The notes beneath the pieces were generated by a model that did not search any database, was not told the DNA's origin, and worked only from the letters and a program-made list of their open reading frames with translations. From NCBI RefSeq assembly GCF_031326205.1, contig NZ_CP133721.1:1426001-1490000 (forward strand): a DNA stretch of 64,000 nt, written 5' to 3'. Every line of letters begins with the position of its first letter. Positions within the stretch are counted from its first letter, which is position 1. The stretch is from Flavobacterium sp. 20NA77.7. Its GTDB lineage: Bacteria > Bacteroidota > Bacteroidia > Flavobacteriales > Flavobacteriaceae. Shown here piece after piece: positions 16,254 to 27,004 of this stretch. A program made the translations under genes and the position numbers.

Positions 16254-16328
16254 ATGAAATCGCCATTAACAATTAGTTTGTTGCAAACAAACATAAATGA
16301 AGATAAAGCGCAACCATATGACCAATAA
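16254..16328 (+). pseudogene. Possible N-terminal remnant of a nitrilase-type amidohydrolase
   Basis: A 24-codon frame from ATG to TAA: MKSPLTISLLQTNINEDKAQ and four more residues. The beginning resembles the first beta strand of nitrilase-superfamily omega-amidases (YafV type), which typically start MK...L.ISLIQTxLxWEDK. If so, this is the 5' stub of a gene whose remainder was lost. The match is short and partly from memory, so a small peptide or chance ORF is equally possible. Confidence 0.25.
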
Positions 16329-16348
16329 AAAACAAATATTATCTACAT

Positions 16349-16951
16349 ATGAAAAAGACATATTTAATTTTAACATTACTTATATCAATTTATAGTTTTG
16401 GACAATTGAAATCCGAAAAATTAAATGGATTGAAAATAGCAGAAAACGCAATTAATACAGAAAATGATACAATTATAAAAATCGTATATGTAAATGAAAT
16501 TAAAAGCAATAAAAAAGCAGCCATTTTCATAAACGAATTACTTGTAAACGAAACTATTCTTAAAACAATAAATCCAAATGACATTGAAAGTGTAAATGTT
16601 GAAAAAAATGATTTTGAAATTGAAAATATAAAATATTACGGTAAAATAAAAGTTATTACTAAAAACAAATATAATCCTAAACTTATTTCATTGAACAAAT
16701 TGAAAAGTAAGTATGTAAAAACGAGAATGGATGATGTAATTTTTAAAATAGACAACGAAATTATAACTGCTGATTATGACAAATATGTAGTTGATGAAAA
16801 CTACATATTGAAATTAGTAGTTGAAAATTACGAAAAAGAAAAATTGAAAATAAGTTTTATAACTATTATCACAAAAACAGAAGATAATATAAAAAAATCA
16901 AAAGAAATTATTCTTCGTGGAAGCGATGAAATAAATATAAATAACAAGTAA
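16349..16951 (+). CDS. Secreted protein of unknown function (plug-like segment)
   Basis: A 200-residue lysine-, asparagine- and isoleucine-rich protein with a signal peptide (MKKTYLILTLLISIYSFGQ, cleavage near residue 19). The segment IFINELLVNETILKTINPND followed by IESVNV is reminiscent of the plug region of TonB-dependent receptors (xVxING... LxxLxPxDIESVxVLK). No barrel follows, so it may be a detached plug-like or receptor-associated exported protein. It is followed 6 bases later by another small secreted protein and lies in the accessory stretch beside the cassette. Not recognised as a named family. Confidence 0.65.
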   Translation: MKKTYLILTLLISIYSFGQLKSEKLNGLKIAENAINTENDTIIKIVYVNEIKSNKKAAIFINELLVNETILKTINPNDIESVNVEKNDFEIENIKYYGKIKVITKNKYNPKLISLNKLKSKYVKTRMDDVIFKIDNEIITADYDKYVVDENYILKLVVENYEKEKLKISFITIITKTEDNIKKSKEIILRGSDEININNK

Positions 16952-16957
16952 ACTAAT

Positions 16958-17413
16958 ATGAGGCTTCTAATTTCTTTTTTTATTCTTTTCTTTTCTTCAA
17001 TAAGTGCACAAGAAAATAAAATTAATTATATCCATTTTAAATACGACATTTCAAATGTATTATTTTCAGATGTAGAAATATTTATTGGTGAATCAAACCA
17101 ACAAAAAAATTATTACAATGTCATAGTAAAGCATTATAAATTTACAAATCAAGTTGAGGAAAAATTAACCATAAATTCTGATGAGTTTAATAAAATACTT
17201 ACCCAATTTAAAAAAATAAAAAATGATGATTTAATAAATACTTTTGAATCGGGATTAGACGGAGCGGAGACCTCAATTGAGGTAGGTACACTACTTTATA
17301 ATTCTATAAAATACAAAGTGTGGGGATTAAATAAAAAAGGTTCGAAAGAATTTATTAAAACGGTTCAAATGTTATTAAAAATTGCTAATATAAAAATAGA
17401 GGCCTTAAATTAA
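16958..17413 (+). CDS. Small secreted protein of unknown function
   Basis: A 151-residue protein with a signal peptide (MRLLISFFILFFSSISAQ, cleavage after about residue 18). The mature part is mixed alpha/beta and lysine-rich, with no cysteine and no recognisable motif. It begins 6 bases after the stop of the secreted protein at 16349-16951, so the two are almost certainly co-translated and may work together in the periplasm or at the surface. It converges on the DUF6588-like gene with only 14 bases between stop codons and no clear terminator. Confidence 0.65.
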   Translation: MRLLISFFILFFSSISAQENKINYIHFKYDISNVLFSDVEIFIGESNQQKNYYNVIVKHYKFTNQVEEKLTINSDEFNKILTQFKKIKNDDLINTFESGLDGAETSIEVGTLLYNSIKYKVWGLNKKGSKEFIKTVQMLLKIANIKIEALN

Positions 17414-17427
17414 TGAACGAATACAAC

Positions 17428-18435
17428 CTAATTAATCTTATACTGCACACCCATATTTCCATTAATAAACTTACCAAAAGCAAGTGAGGTTAAAATGGAA
17501 AATTTGCCCAGTTTATAATTTGCGGCTAGTTCGCCAACATAGTTGTTTTTTCTTTTTTCAATCGTATCTAATAATCTATTCACGATGTCTTGAATTGGGA
17601 TTGTGTCTTCAATGGCCCCTTTTTCACCAGAAACTTTATAATCAAACGTACTTGAATTGCATATAAAACTACCAATAACTTCTACTTTTTTAAATTGTTT
17701 AGAAGCTGAAAATTGAAAATGAAACGTATCTACTAAATTGGTTAACTGGTTCATTCCTAAATTACCAAAAGAAGAATTAATATCTAAAAAGCCAAAACTA
17801 ATTTCCTCTTTAGAATAAAAGGAAGAAACGGCTAAAAAGATATTCTTCTTTTCTAGCTTAGGAAAATATTGACTTAAATTATGTTTTAAACCAAAACCAT
17901 ATACCTGATAATCGCCATGTTTTAATTTTGTTTTAGATGAAAAGCGCGTTAATAATTCTGTGCCAAAAGGCAATCCAATAGACGCATCTAAATAAGGATA
18001 AGTAATGAATTCTTGATTAATTCCTTCTGGCGTTTTTAATCTTACTTGTTGGCCGTCTAAATCGCCTACTAAAAAAATTTGATTATCGTTTCCTAAAGCG
18101 GTAGGAACAATTGCCGAAGTAGCACCGTTTTCAATATGGAAAAATTTAAAATCAGAATTTTGAATCGTAAACTCTCTATCTTTTCCTGGAACTTTAAAAA
18201 CATTAAAATGGAGTCCAGCATTTACTTCCCATAGCTTTCTTTTCTTTGCAGAATGAACCCATGCAGCAGTAGCTTGATATACAGCCGCATCTGTAGCGGG
18301 TACAATATAACTTTTGGAATACAAAAGGGCATCTTCTAAAAGATACCCCATTTGTACTATTTGTGTAGCACTTTGTGCTTGACTTGTTAGTGAAAAACCC
18401 AATAAAAAGGTTAAAAAGATACTTTTATTAAACAT
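17428..18435 (-). CDS. DUF6588-like outer-membrane protein
   Basis: A 335-residue protein with a signal peptide (cleavage near TSQAQ, residues 17-21) and alternating hydrophobic strands through its length. It ends with a barrel-like LASFGKFINGNMGVQYK-type strand pattern, fitting a beta-barrel in the outer membrane. It resembles a Bacteroidota family I recall as DUF6588. It begins 3 bases after the gyrB stop codon on the same strand and so is probably read from the gyrB transcript, but no functional link to gyrase is implied. Function unknown. Confidence 0.7.
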   Translation of the reverse strand: MFNKSIFLTFLLGFSLTSQAQSATQIVQMGYLLEDALLYSKSYIVPATDAAVYQATAAWVHSAKKRKLWEVNAGLHFNVFKVPGKDREFTIQNSDFKFFHIENGATSAIVPTALGNDNQIFLVGDLDGQQVRLKTPEGINQEFITYPYLDASIGLPFGTELLTRFSSKTKLKHGDYQVYGFGLKHNLSQYFPKLEKKNIFLAVSSFYSKEEISFGFLDINSSFGNLGMNQLTNLVDTFHFQFSASKQFKKVEVIGSFICNSSTFDYKVSGEKGAIEDTIPIQDIVNRLLDTIEKRKNNYVGELAANYKLGKFSILTSLAFGKFINGNMGVQYKIN

Positions 18436-18438
18436 ATA

Positions 18439-20436
<1,998 letters not shown>

Positions 20437-20543
20437 CTATTTTCTAAATAAATCAACAGGTAATAAGGATAAGTTTTCAACAAAATTAGTATAGATTATA
20501 AACAAGATAAAGCATCATGTGTTTTGGGAGCTTTTAAATGTTC

Positions 20544-21008
20544 TTAAATAATTGTTTCTATGGTGTAAGAAACTTGGTTGACTTGAAAAATAGCACGAGT
20601 GGTCTTTCCCATCAACTGAACTCCTAAGGGAGATTGAGGTGATATGGCGAACACGGATTGATTATTGACTGTAATTTTAGGCAAAGCTGTACAAATTAAA
20701 ACGGTCACATGGTTTGTAACCACTAAACTTCCATTTACCACTTGATTTGCTTTTTTTGAGGCATCAATTTTGTTAATTTGTTGCAATTGAACATAAGCTT
20801 CTTTAAGTTTTATAGCAATTTTTTCTTGTTCAATATGTAGTTTTGACAAAGTAGTTTCGTGCTTATCTCCTGCCGAACTTTTAGCATCATTTTGTGCATC
20901 TGTAGTTAAAGAATCTAATAAACTTTCATATACATCAATTTTATCTTGAAGTACTAATTTAAATGCATCAATTACATTTATTTTAAATTCATGTGCGTTA
21001 TTCTGCAT
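20544..21008 (-). CDS. GreA/GreB-like protein
   Basis: A 154-residue protein with a helical N-terminal half (SSAGDKHETTLSKLHIEQEK, likely an antiparallel coiled coil). The C-terminal domain is of the GreA/GreB type, with the segment ISPQSPLGVQLMGKTTRAIF and a closing beta strand YTIETI. GreA-type factors bind in the RNA polymerase secondary channel and stimulate transcript cleavage; the acidic tip residues are not clearly conserved here, so activity is uncertain. Some database homologues carry the label '3-oxoacyl-ACP synthase', which this sequence does not support. The start is ATG 21008, overlapping the previous gene by 11 bases, which indicates translational coupling. Confidence 0.7.
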   Translation of the reverse strand: MQNNAHEFKINVIDAFKLVLQDKIDVYESLLDSLTTDAQNDAKSSAGDKHETTLSKLHIEQEKIAIKLKEAYVQLQQINKIDASKKANQVVNGSLVVTNHVTVLICTALPKITVNNQSVFAISPQSPLGVQLMGKTTRAIFQVNQVSYTIETII

Positions 21009-22035
21009 CGGTGGGTTCAAAGTTAAGTGGCAACATATTTCCAATTTTTTGAGTGCCTAAATCTCCTCCAAAAATAATTTGATCTCTATGCGTATTATTC
21101 CCAAATGTATCTACAAAAAATTCATCTGTATTAAATACAATTTTAGATTGATTTGTTTTATTATAAAGTAAATTGTAGGCAGCAAAAAAACGATTTGTAG
21201 TTAATTCGTTTGTTTTCATATAATTTCCAGTCACCTTCACTTTATAAAAATCATTTTCTTGAGTAATTTCAAAATAATCTTTTCCAATAACAGGAAAACT
21301 ACCTTGATATAATACAAAAGATTTGGCATCCCAATTCTGTGTAATTATCGTTTTAAATAAATGCATTTGAGAACCAAAATAAACTTTGTTTCTATTTTTT
21401 CTTTGTATTTCTTTTGTCGAAGTGTCATAATATTTAGAAGTCCCTAAAAACATACTTTGCACTACATCGTGTTCAGAAATACTTTTTCTACCAAATTTTA
21501 TATAAAAATCATAGATATCAAATTCTATTTTGTAGCCTAAATACGCATTTTCAATTTGTATAGGCTCATAACTCTTTGCAATAAACATATTTTGTTTTTT
21601 ATCATATTCTAGCACCAATGCATCTTCATTCAGAATTTTACATTGCTTACCTGCTTTGGTAGTCCCTAAAAACTGTTTTCTAAAAATTTCTAATTTACTT
21701 TTTCTTGAAAAACCATCATCTACAATTGTTACTGCTTCAATTTCATTTTCTTTAACAGCCATCGTAATATCAAAAAATTTAGCTTGATAAGGATTTGAAA
21801 TTAAAACATCTTCATATCCCATAAATCTGACAATTAAAGAGGTATTAAATTTTGTTGTGGCAGTAATTTTAAAATATCCTTCCTCATTTGTACTTGTTCC
21901 AATAGAAGTCCCATCAAGATAAACGGAAACACCATTTAGGGGTTTTCCATATTGGTTACTCACTTTTCCTTCAATATTTTGAGCTATTGAAAGAATTGTA
22001 AAAAAAAAGGAAAATACTAAAGTAAGAAATCGCAT
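20998..22035 (-). CDS. Carboxypeptidase-regulatory-like domain secreted protein
   Basis: A 345-residue exported protein. The signal peptide is MRFLTLVFSFFFTILSIAQ. Residues about 20-105 form a CarboxypepD_reg-like (Ig-type) domain: GKVSNQYGKPLNGVSVYLDG, GTSTNEEGYFKI, VRFMGYEDVLI. In Bacteroidota this domain usually precedes TonB-receptor plugs, but here an unassigned 230-residue domain with mixed strands follows instead. The ATG at 22035 is chosen over an in-frame TTG at 22050, which lies inside the preceding gene and would add residues ahead of the signal peptide. It follows the barrel protein by 4 bases and overlaps the GreA-like gene. Role unknown. Confidence 0.75.
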   Translation of the reverse strand: MRFLTLVFSFFFTILSIAQNIEGKVSNQYGKPLNGVSVYLDGTSIGTSTNEEGYFKITATTKFNTSLIVRFMGYEDVLISNPYQAKFFDITMAVKENEIEAVTIVDDGFSRKSKLEIFRKQFLGTTKAGKQCKILNEDALVLEYDKKQNMFIAKSYEPIQIENAYLGYKIEFDIYDFYIKFGRKSISEHDVVQSMFLGTSKYYDTSTKEIQRKNRNKVYFGSQMHLFKTIITQNWDAKSFVLYQGSFPVIGKDYFEITQENDFYKVKVTGNYMKTNELTTNRFFAAYNLLYNKTNQSKIVFNTDEFFVDTFGNNTHRDQIIFGGDLGTQKIGNMLPLNFEPTDAE

Positions 22036-22039
22036 AGTT

Positions 22040-23785
22040 TTAAAAGTCAAACTTATAACTAGCTCCTAAAACTACTTGAATACCTTGTACCGGAAAGTTT
22101 GCCCAACTTTGATACGCTTGATTGGCTAAATTATTTCCTTTTAAAAAGGCAGTTAATCGCTTGTTGTATTTATAGCCTACGTGTGCATTTAGATCAAAAT
22201 AACTATCCAATGTTTGTACTTCTTGAGAAAATTGCGGTGGAAAAATGGTAAGTAACGATTGTGTTGAAATCATATCTTTACGTTCTCCTACAAAAAATAA
22301 CTGCAAGCCAGCATACCATTTATCGGTAAATTCTGTCTCAAATGAAGTACCTAGTTTTAAAGTAGGTAAATTCCAAGCATAAGCAGCTTTTGAAGTAGTA
22401 TAATTAAAAAACGTGCCTTGAATGGCAAATGAAGTTGTTTTAGAAAAATCGGCCTTTAACTCTCCGAATAGCGATAAAGTTTTGATATCATCATAACTAA
22501 CTTGAAACGAATTTGAATAAGCATATGGGCTTGGATTACTATAAAAATTAAACGTATTAGACGTAAAAAGTGGTTTATTTTTTTCATTAATTATGGCCCC
22601 ACGAACATTAAATGAAACCGAATTAGCAAGTTTTCCTTTCATTCCCACATATAAATCATAAGATTGATCTGTTGGAGCGATAAACAAGGTTGGTGACACA
22701 AATGGATTTAATGACACGAAATCAGCATATGAATTTTGATGTAAATTTCCCTCTGCTCCTGCATAAGCAATCATTAAATCACCTACTAAACGATACGACG
22801 CTTTTATATTTGGATATACAAAAAGTTTTCCTTCTTTCTGCAAATCATTAGTTTGGCTAACATAAAAAACACCTGCACCAATTTGAATTGACAAATCTTC
22901 TTGTTTGTACATAAAACTAGGCTTTGTCCCAAAAATCAATGTATTGTACTTTATAGCTTGAGGAGTCAATGCATTTTTTTCGAAACTACCTCCAACATAA
23001 TCTATGATAAAATCCGCTTTTATTTTTTGATCAAAAAGAGCTACATCAATTTGAGGTTTTACATAAAATCTATTTTCTCCTGAGCCAAATTTATCTGAAA
23101 AACGTTTAAATTGAAATTGTCCTGACGACAATAAACCATCTTTAGCCTCCATTCTAACCCCTAAAGTCAAACTAGTATAACTCTGTTTTGGCTGAATTGC
23201 TGCTATCATTTCGTCTGTAAAAATTGCTGTTTGCAACGGCAATCCGTACCAATTTATAATTTGATTTTTAACACCTAAGTCTATATTCCATTGCCCGTTA
23301 CGTGTTCTATTTCCATAAGTTCCATCGAAAGACGTTGTGCCAAAATTAGAATCTAGCGGTGTGTTTTTTATATTACCCTGAGAAGATAAATGTCTAACTA
23401 AACCGCCTACATAATTTGTACGATTTAATTGCTGTGTAACAAAAACCTCTGCATTAAGCGTGCCGTAATTTCCCCCGCCTAACAACGCATAATTAGTGAA
23501 TCCCTTTTCGAATTGTGTTTGATCTACGGCTGCTGCCTTTCCTTTTGAAGGTACAAAAGTAGAAGCAACTGGGAAAGAGAAAATCTGATACAAAATTGGC
23601 AACTTTGGCTCTGCTATTTCTTTATCCAAAGAAGGAGTTTCCTTTACCTTGAATGCATCAGAAATGGTAGGTGTATAAGGCTTCACAATATTTACTACCT
23701 CGTCACCAATATTTTCATCTTTCTTTTGAGAAAATCCTTGTTGAAAGACAGTTAATAGCAATATATTTAAAATTATTTTTTTCAT
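22040..23785 (-). CDS. Outer-membrane beta-barrel protein, TonB-receptor-like
   Basis: A 581-residue protein with a signal peptide (MKKIILNILLLTVFQQGFSQ) and a periplasmic lead containing VVNIVKPYTPTISDAFKVKE. The rest is a long run of amphipathic strands ending ...QVVLGASYKFDF, whose terminal Phe is the outer-membrane insertion signal. Homologues are usually called TonB-dependent receptors, but I see no plug domain or DIESVxVLK motif; the strands start almost at once. It follows the 1004-residue TPR protein by 47 bases on the same strand, suggesting that the TPR protein and this barrel form one envelope complex. Substrate unknown. Confidence 0.75.
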   Translation of the reverse strand: MKKIILNILLLTVFQQGFSQKKDENIGDEVVNIVKPYTPTISDAFKVKETPSLDKEIAEPKLPILYQIFSFPVASTFVPSKGKAAAVDQTQFEKGFTNYALLGGGNYGTLNAEVFVTQQLNRTNYVGGLVRHLSSQGNIKNTPLDSNFGTTSFDGTYGNRTRNGQWNIDLGVKNQIINWYGLPLQTAIFTDEMIAAIQPKQSYTSLTLGVRMEAKDGLLSSGQFQFKRFSDKFGSGENRFYVKPQIDVALFDQKIKADFIIDYVGGSFEKNALTPQAIKYNTLIFGTKPSFMYKQEDLSIQIGAGVFYVSQTNDLQKEGKLFVYPNIKASYRLVGDLMIAYAGAEGNLHQNSYADFVSLNPFVSPTLFIAPTDQSYDLYVGMKGKLANSVSFNVRGAIINEKNKPLFTSNTFNFYSNPSPYAYSNSFQVSYDDIKTLSLFGELKADFSKTTSFAIQGTFFNYTTSKAAYAWNLPTLKLGTSFETEFTDKWYAGLQLFFVGERKDMISTQSLLTIFPPQFSQEVQTLDSYFDLNAHVGYKYNKRLTAFLKGNNLANQAYQSWANFPVQGIQVVLGASYKFDF

Positions 23786-23832
23786 CTTGTTTGATTTTAG
23801 TCTTTAAAAAAATAGAACAAAAAACGGATTTA

Positions 23833-26800
23833 TTATTCTGTTATTGACGAATTTCTTTTTGCTTCTTCTTCTTTAATTTTATCTAATTCTGTTTGAGCTT
23901 CTGTAACTACATCTTGAAACTCAGTATAATTATCAATTACGCTTTTTAGTATCTCCGTAGCTTGAAAACTATCTTGTAAGGCATAATAATTTTTAGCCAT
24001 TACAAGTAATGCTTTTGCAGCAAAATATTTATACCCTGAATACATGGCCGCGTATTTCTCTATGGTTTTATTAGATGCATCGTATTTTGCTTCTTTGTTT
24101 TTAAAATAAGCTTCATAATACAAAGCTTCCGCCGCTAATTCGCCTTTAGCTATTTTTTGAAGTTTAGCATAGGCTTCTTTTGCTCCTGCTTCATTATTTG
24201 TTTTTATAGCAGAACGGGCAATAATTATTTGCGCATCACTTTTAATAATATCTTCTGTTTTTGGGTTTTTCAATACTTTATCAGCATAAATTTCTGAATT
24301 TACATAATCTTGTTTCGCATAATAACATTTCATCAAATTTGCTTGTGCAAAAGTCTTGTTTTGAGGATATTCCGCTTGGATTTCAAGATTAGTTAAAACC
24401 AAAATCGCTGCTTCTGTATTTTTTGCTTTTAAATAAATTTCAGACAAACGAACTAAAGCTTGTTCTGTATATAAATTTCTAGATTGGTTCGCCACATATT
24501 CATAATGCGGTATGGCATTTGACTCTAATTTATCTGCAAAATACAACTGTGCCAAATAAAAATGAACTTTTAAAGCATGTTTACCATTTGGAAATTGACT
24601 TAAATAACTTGTAAATCCAGCTATAGCCTGTTTGGGATTATTAGCCACATATTTTTTTTCTGCCGCTTCATACATGTCATCATCTAATTCGGCATCAGAA
24701 ACATTTACAAAAGTTAATGTTTTAACCCAAATAGCATATTCATCCACTTTACCATTACTCACATAAATACTTCTTGCCGTTGCTACTGCTTCAATAGATT
24801 CAGGTGAATTTGGGAAATCGGCTACTAATTTTTTTAATTTTACAATAGCGGCCTCATCTTTGTCGGTATTGTAATAAATTAAACCTTGTTTCAATAAAGC
24901 TTTTGGCAAGTATGAACTGTTTTTATGATTAGCAACTAATGCGTCAAACGTGGCTATGGCTTTATCATTTTGCTCTTCCGCTTCGTAAGTTGCGCCCAAT
25001 TCATACAGCGCATCGTCTAAATATTGGGATGACTTATAGGTTTGAACAAACTTGCTTAAGTCTTCAATTTTTCTATCATTTTTATTTACAAATCCATAGC
25101 TCATTCCTTTTTGAAACGCAGCATAATCGGCATCTACACATTTCAATTCAATAGCTTTATTGTAAGCGTCCATTGCTGGCCAATATTTTGAGGAAATAAA
25201 ATTACAATCTGCCATTCTTAAATAAGCGTCTGTCAATCTACTTTTATCTTCTTTATTTTGATTAATAAAAGCTAAAAAATAGGGAATTGCATTTTCATAT
25301 TCTTTAATTTTGAAATAGGCATAAGCCAAATTGTAGTTTGCGTTTTTATATTCTGGTGTAGCTAAAGCTTCGGATTGTGATAAAAATTGTTTGTACGTTA
25401 ATAGTGCTTCAGAAAATTGATCTAAACTGTATTCACACTCCGCTTTCCAAAAAGTAGCTCTAGCAGTAATTTTTGTGTCTTTATTTTCAGAAAGCGACTT
25501 TTTAAATAAATTGTATGCTTCTTGATAATTTCCATCTATAAATACCTCTAAACCTCTATAAAATGTAACTTTTTGATACGCTCCCTTGTTCTCGGGACTT
25601 CTATTTTTTTCTAACAATACTAAAGCTTCGGTGTAATTTTTAGACGTTATATAAGAATTAATGAGTAATTCTTTTAGTTCGGCTACTGCTGCATTTGTAG
25701 GGTACTTTTCTAGAAATGCCTTAATCACTTCAGGTGTAGCTAAGTAAGGATTACCAATTTCATAACTCAACTTCACATAATTTAAGTGTGCATCTTCCTG
25801 AATTTTTGCATCAAAAGTCATTTCAGATGTGGTTTTAAAAGCATTTAAAGCTTGTTGTTTTTTATCTGTTTTTAAATAACTTTCAGCCAAATGGTAATAC
25901 GCATTTTGGGCAATAAAATCATTGCCTTCAATTATTTTATTAAATTGACTAATTGCATTTTCATAGTCTTTTTGTTGGTAATACGTGTAGCCCAATTGAT
26001 AAAAATCTGTGTTTGACCATTTGCCATTTTTACCTTTGTAAGCAAGTAAATAGGGCAATGCTTTATCATATTTTTTAAGGTTAAAATAACTTTCGCCAAT
26101 TATTTTTGACAATTCGCTTTTTTCAATTGCATTTGATTTTTTTAATTGAGGTTCCGCTAAATCAATAGCTTTTTGAAAATTACCCAATTTAAAATTCATA
26201 TCGGCTTGAAAGTAGCCCATTTTTTCTTTGTATTTTTCTTGGTCTGTAACTTGTCCAAAAAAATCATTAGCTTGCTCATAATTGTTTTCATCATAAGCTA
26301 TATAGCCTAAATAATACTTCGCTTGACTACCATATTCTGGAGAATTAGAAACTTTACTTAAATATTTTTTCGCTTCCTTCGAATTTTTAATTGCAAAATT
26401 AGCATATCCTTTTTGGAAGTTAATTTTATCTAACTCACTCTTTGTCAGATATTCTTCGCTACTTTTCTCATACCATTTCAACGATTGAGAATAATTTCCT
26501 TCGGCAAAATAATAATGGGCTACACCTAGATAAGCTTCATTTTGTTTTGTACTTGTAGGATGATTTTCAATGAAACGCTCCATCAACGCATCCGCTCCCA
26601 CTTGATTGGTTCTAATGGCGCAATTTGCAATGTAAAAATCACAATCAGTGACTAATTCTTGATTGGTTGCATGCGTTTTTACTTGATCAAAAAGAATTTG
26701 AGCTGCTTGAAATTGTTTTTCTTTATATAACAAAACTGCTTTATTAAAATCCTGATTTTCATTTGAATATACAGCTGTTTGCTGTGCACTAGTCCAAGTA

Positions 26801-26847
26801 GTAACTAGAACTAAAAGTAATGTATTTAATCTAAAAAAAGACATCAT
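23833..26847 (-). CDS. Large periplasmic tetratricopeptide-repeat protein
   Basis: A 1004-residue protein with a signal peptide (cleavage after about residue 21, TSAQQ). The whole mature part consists of TPR-type helix pairs, many with the pattern A-x-x-x-[YF]-x-x-A-x-x-x-[FY]. Examples are ALPYLLAYKGK..., YYQQKDYENAISQFNKIIEG and AEEQNDKAIATFDALVANHK. It looks like a long solenoid scaffold for protein-protein contacts in the periplasm and ends in a charged tail. Its own promoter lies 22-53 bases upstream. It is co-directional with a barrel protein, a carboxypeptidase-like protein and a GreA-like protein, and divergent from ftsE. The specific role is not known. Confidence 0.85.
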   Translation of the reverse strand: MMSFFRLNTLLLVLVTTWTSAQQTAVYSNENQDFNKAVLLYKEKQFQAAQILFDQVKTHATNQELVTDCDFYIANCAIRTNQVGADALMERFIENHPTSTKQNEAYLGVAHYYFAEGNYSQSLKWYEKSSEEYLTKSELDKINFQKGYANFAIKNSKEAKKYLSKVSNSPEYGSQAKYYLGYIAYDENNYEQANDFFGQVTDQEKYKEKMGYFQADMNFKLGNFQKAIDLAEPQLKKSNAIEKSELSKIIGESYFNLKKYDKALPYLLAYKGKNGKWSNTDFYQLGYTYYQQKDYENAISQFNKIIEGNDFIAQNAYYHLAESYLKTDKKQQALNAFKTTSEMTFDAKIQEDAHLNYVKLSYEIGNPYLATPEVIKAFLEKYPTNAAVAELKELLINSYITSKNYTEALVLLEKNRSPENKGAYQKVTFYRGLEVFIDGNYQEAYNLFKKSLSENKDTKITARATFWKAECEYSLDQFSEALLTYKQFLSQSEALATPEYKNANYNLAYAYFKIKEYENAIPYFLAFINQNKEDKSRLTDAYLRMADCNFISSKYWPAMDAYNKAIELKCVDADYAAFQKGMSYGFVNKNDRKIEDLSKFVQTYKSSQYLDDALYELGATYEAEEQNDKAIATFDALVANHKNSSYLPKALLKQGLIYYNTDKDEAAIVKLKKLVADFPNSPESIEAVATARSIYVSNGKVDEYAIWVKTLTFVNVSDAELDDDMYEAAEKKYVANNPKQAIAGFTSYLSQFPNGKHALKVHFYLAQLYFADKLESNAIPHYEYVANQSRNLYTEQALVRLSEIYLKAKNTEAAILVLTNLEIQAEYPQNKTFAQANLMKCYYAKQDYVNSEIYADKVLKNPKTEDIIKSDAQIIIARSAIKTNNEAGAKEAYAKLQKIAKGELAAEALYYEAYFKNKEAKYDASNKTIEKYAAMYSGYKYFAAKALLVMAKNYYALQDSFQATEILKSVIDNYTEFQDVVTEAQTELDKIKEEEAKRNSSITE

Positions 26848-26868
26848 AATCTTGCTGGTTTAAAGTTC

Positions 26869-26903
26869 CAAATATATCAAATTACTAGCATTTTTAACGC
26901 AAA
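26869..26903 (-). promoter_or_regulatory. Promoter of the TPR-barrel operon
   Basis: The minus strand reads TTTG (26900-26903), a 23-base spacer, then TATATTTG (26869-26876), about 22 bases before the start codon. Both Bacteroidota promoter elements are present. Confidence 0.6.
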
Positions 26904-26953
26904 AAAAACAGGAAATATTGTTTAGTTAGAAGTTAAATATTTATACGAATTAT

Positions 26954-26982
26954 TTTGTTTAGCGAGTAATTGTTTATATTTT
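26954..26982 (+). promoter_or_regulatory. Candidate promoter of ftsE
   Basis: TTTG (26954-26957), a 17-base spacer, then TATATTTT (26975-26982), which misses the last base of TAnnTTTG. It is 22 bases before the ftsE start. Two AGTTARA heptamers (26924-26937) lie just upstream. Confidence 0.45.
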
Positions 26983-27004
26983 TACACATTAATTAAATTT
27001 CATT

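Larger units (their letters stand above)
16052..16348. other. Gene-poor spacer right of the cassette
   Basis: About 300 bases with no normal-length gene. It contains a TAnnTTTG element (16153-16160), a 6-bp hairpin TTTTGC-GTAA-GCAAAA (16183-16198), a 24-codon ORF described separately, and a small hairpin GTTTG-TTG-CAAAC (16276-16288). Motifs of the form TATATGA or CATATGA recur at 16223, 16251, 16316 and 16346. I see no terminator for the cassette gene here. Confidence 0.5.

Noticed and set aside
21009..21044. Longer N-terminus for the GreA-like protein
   Set aside because: The extra residues are encoded within the preceding gene, and the ATG at 21008 gives a normal overlap-coupled start.
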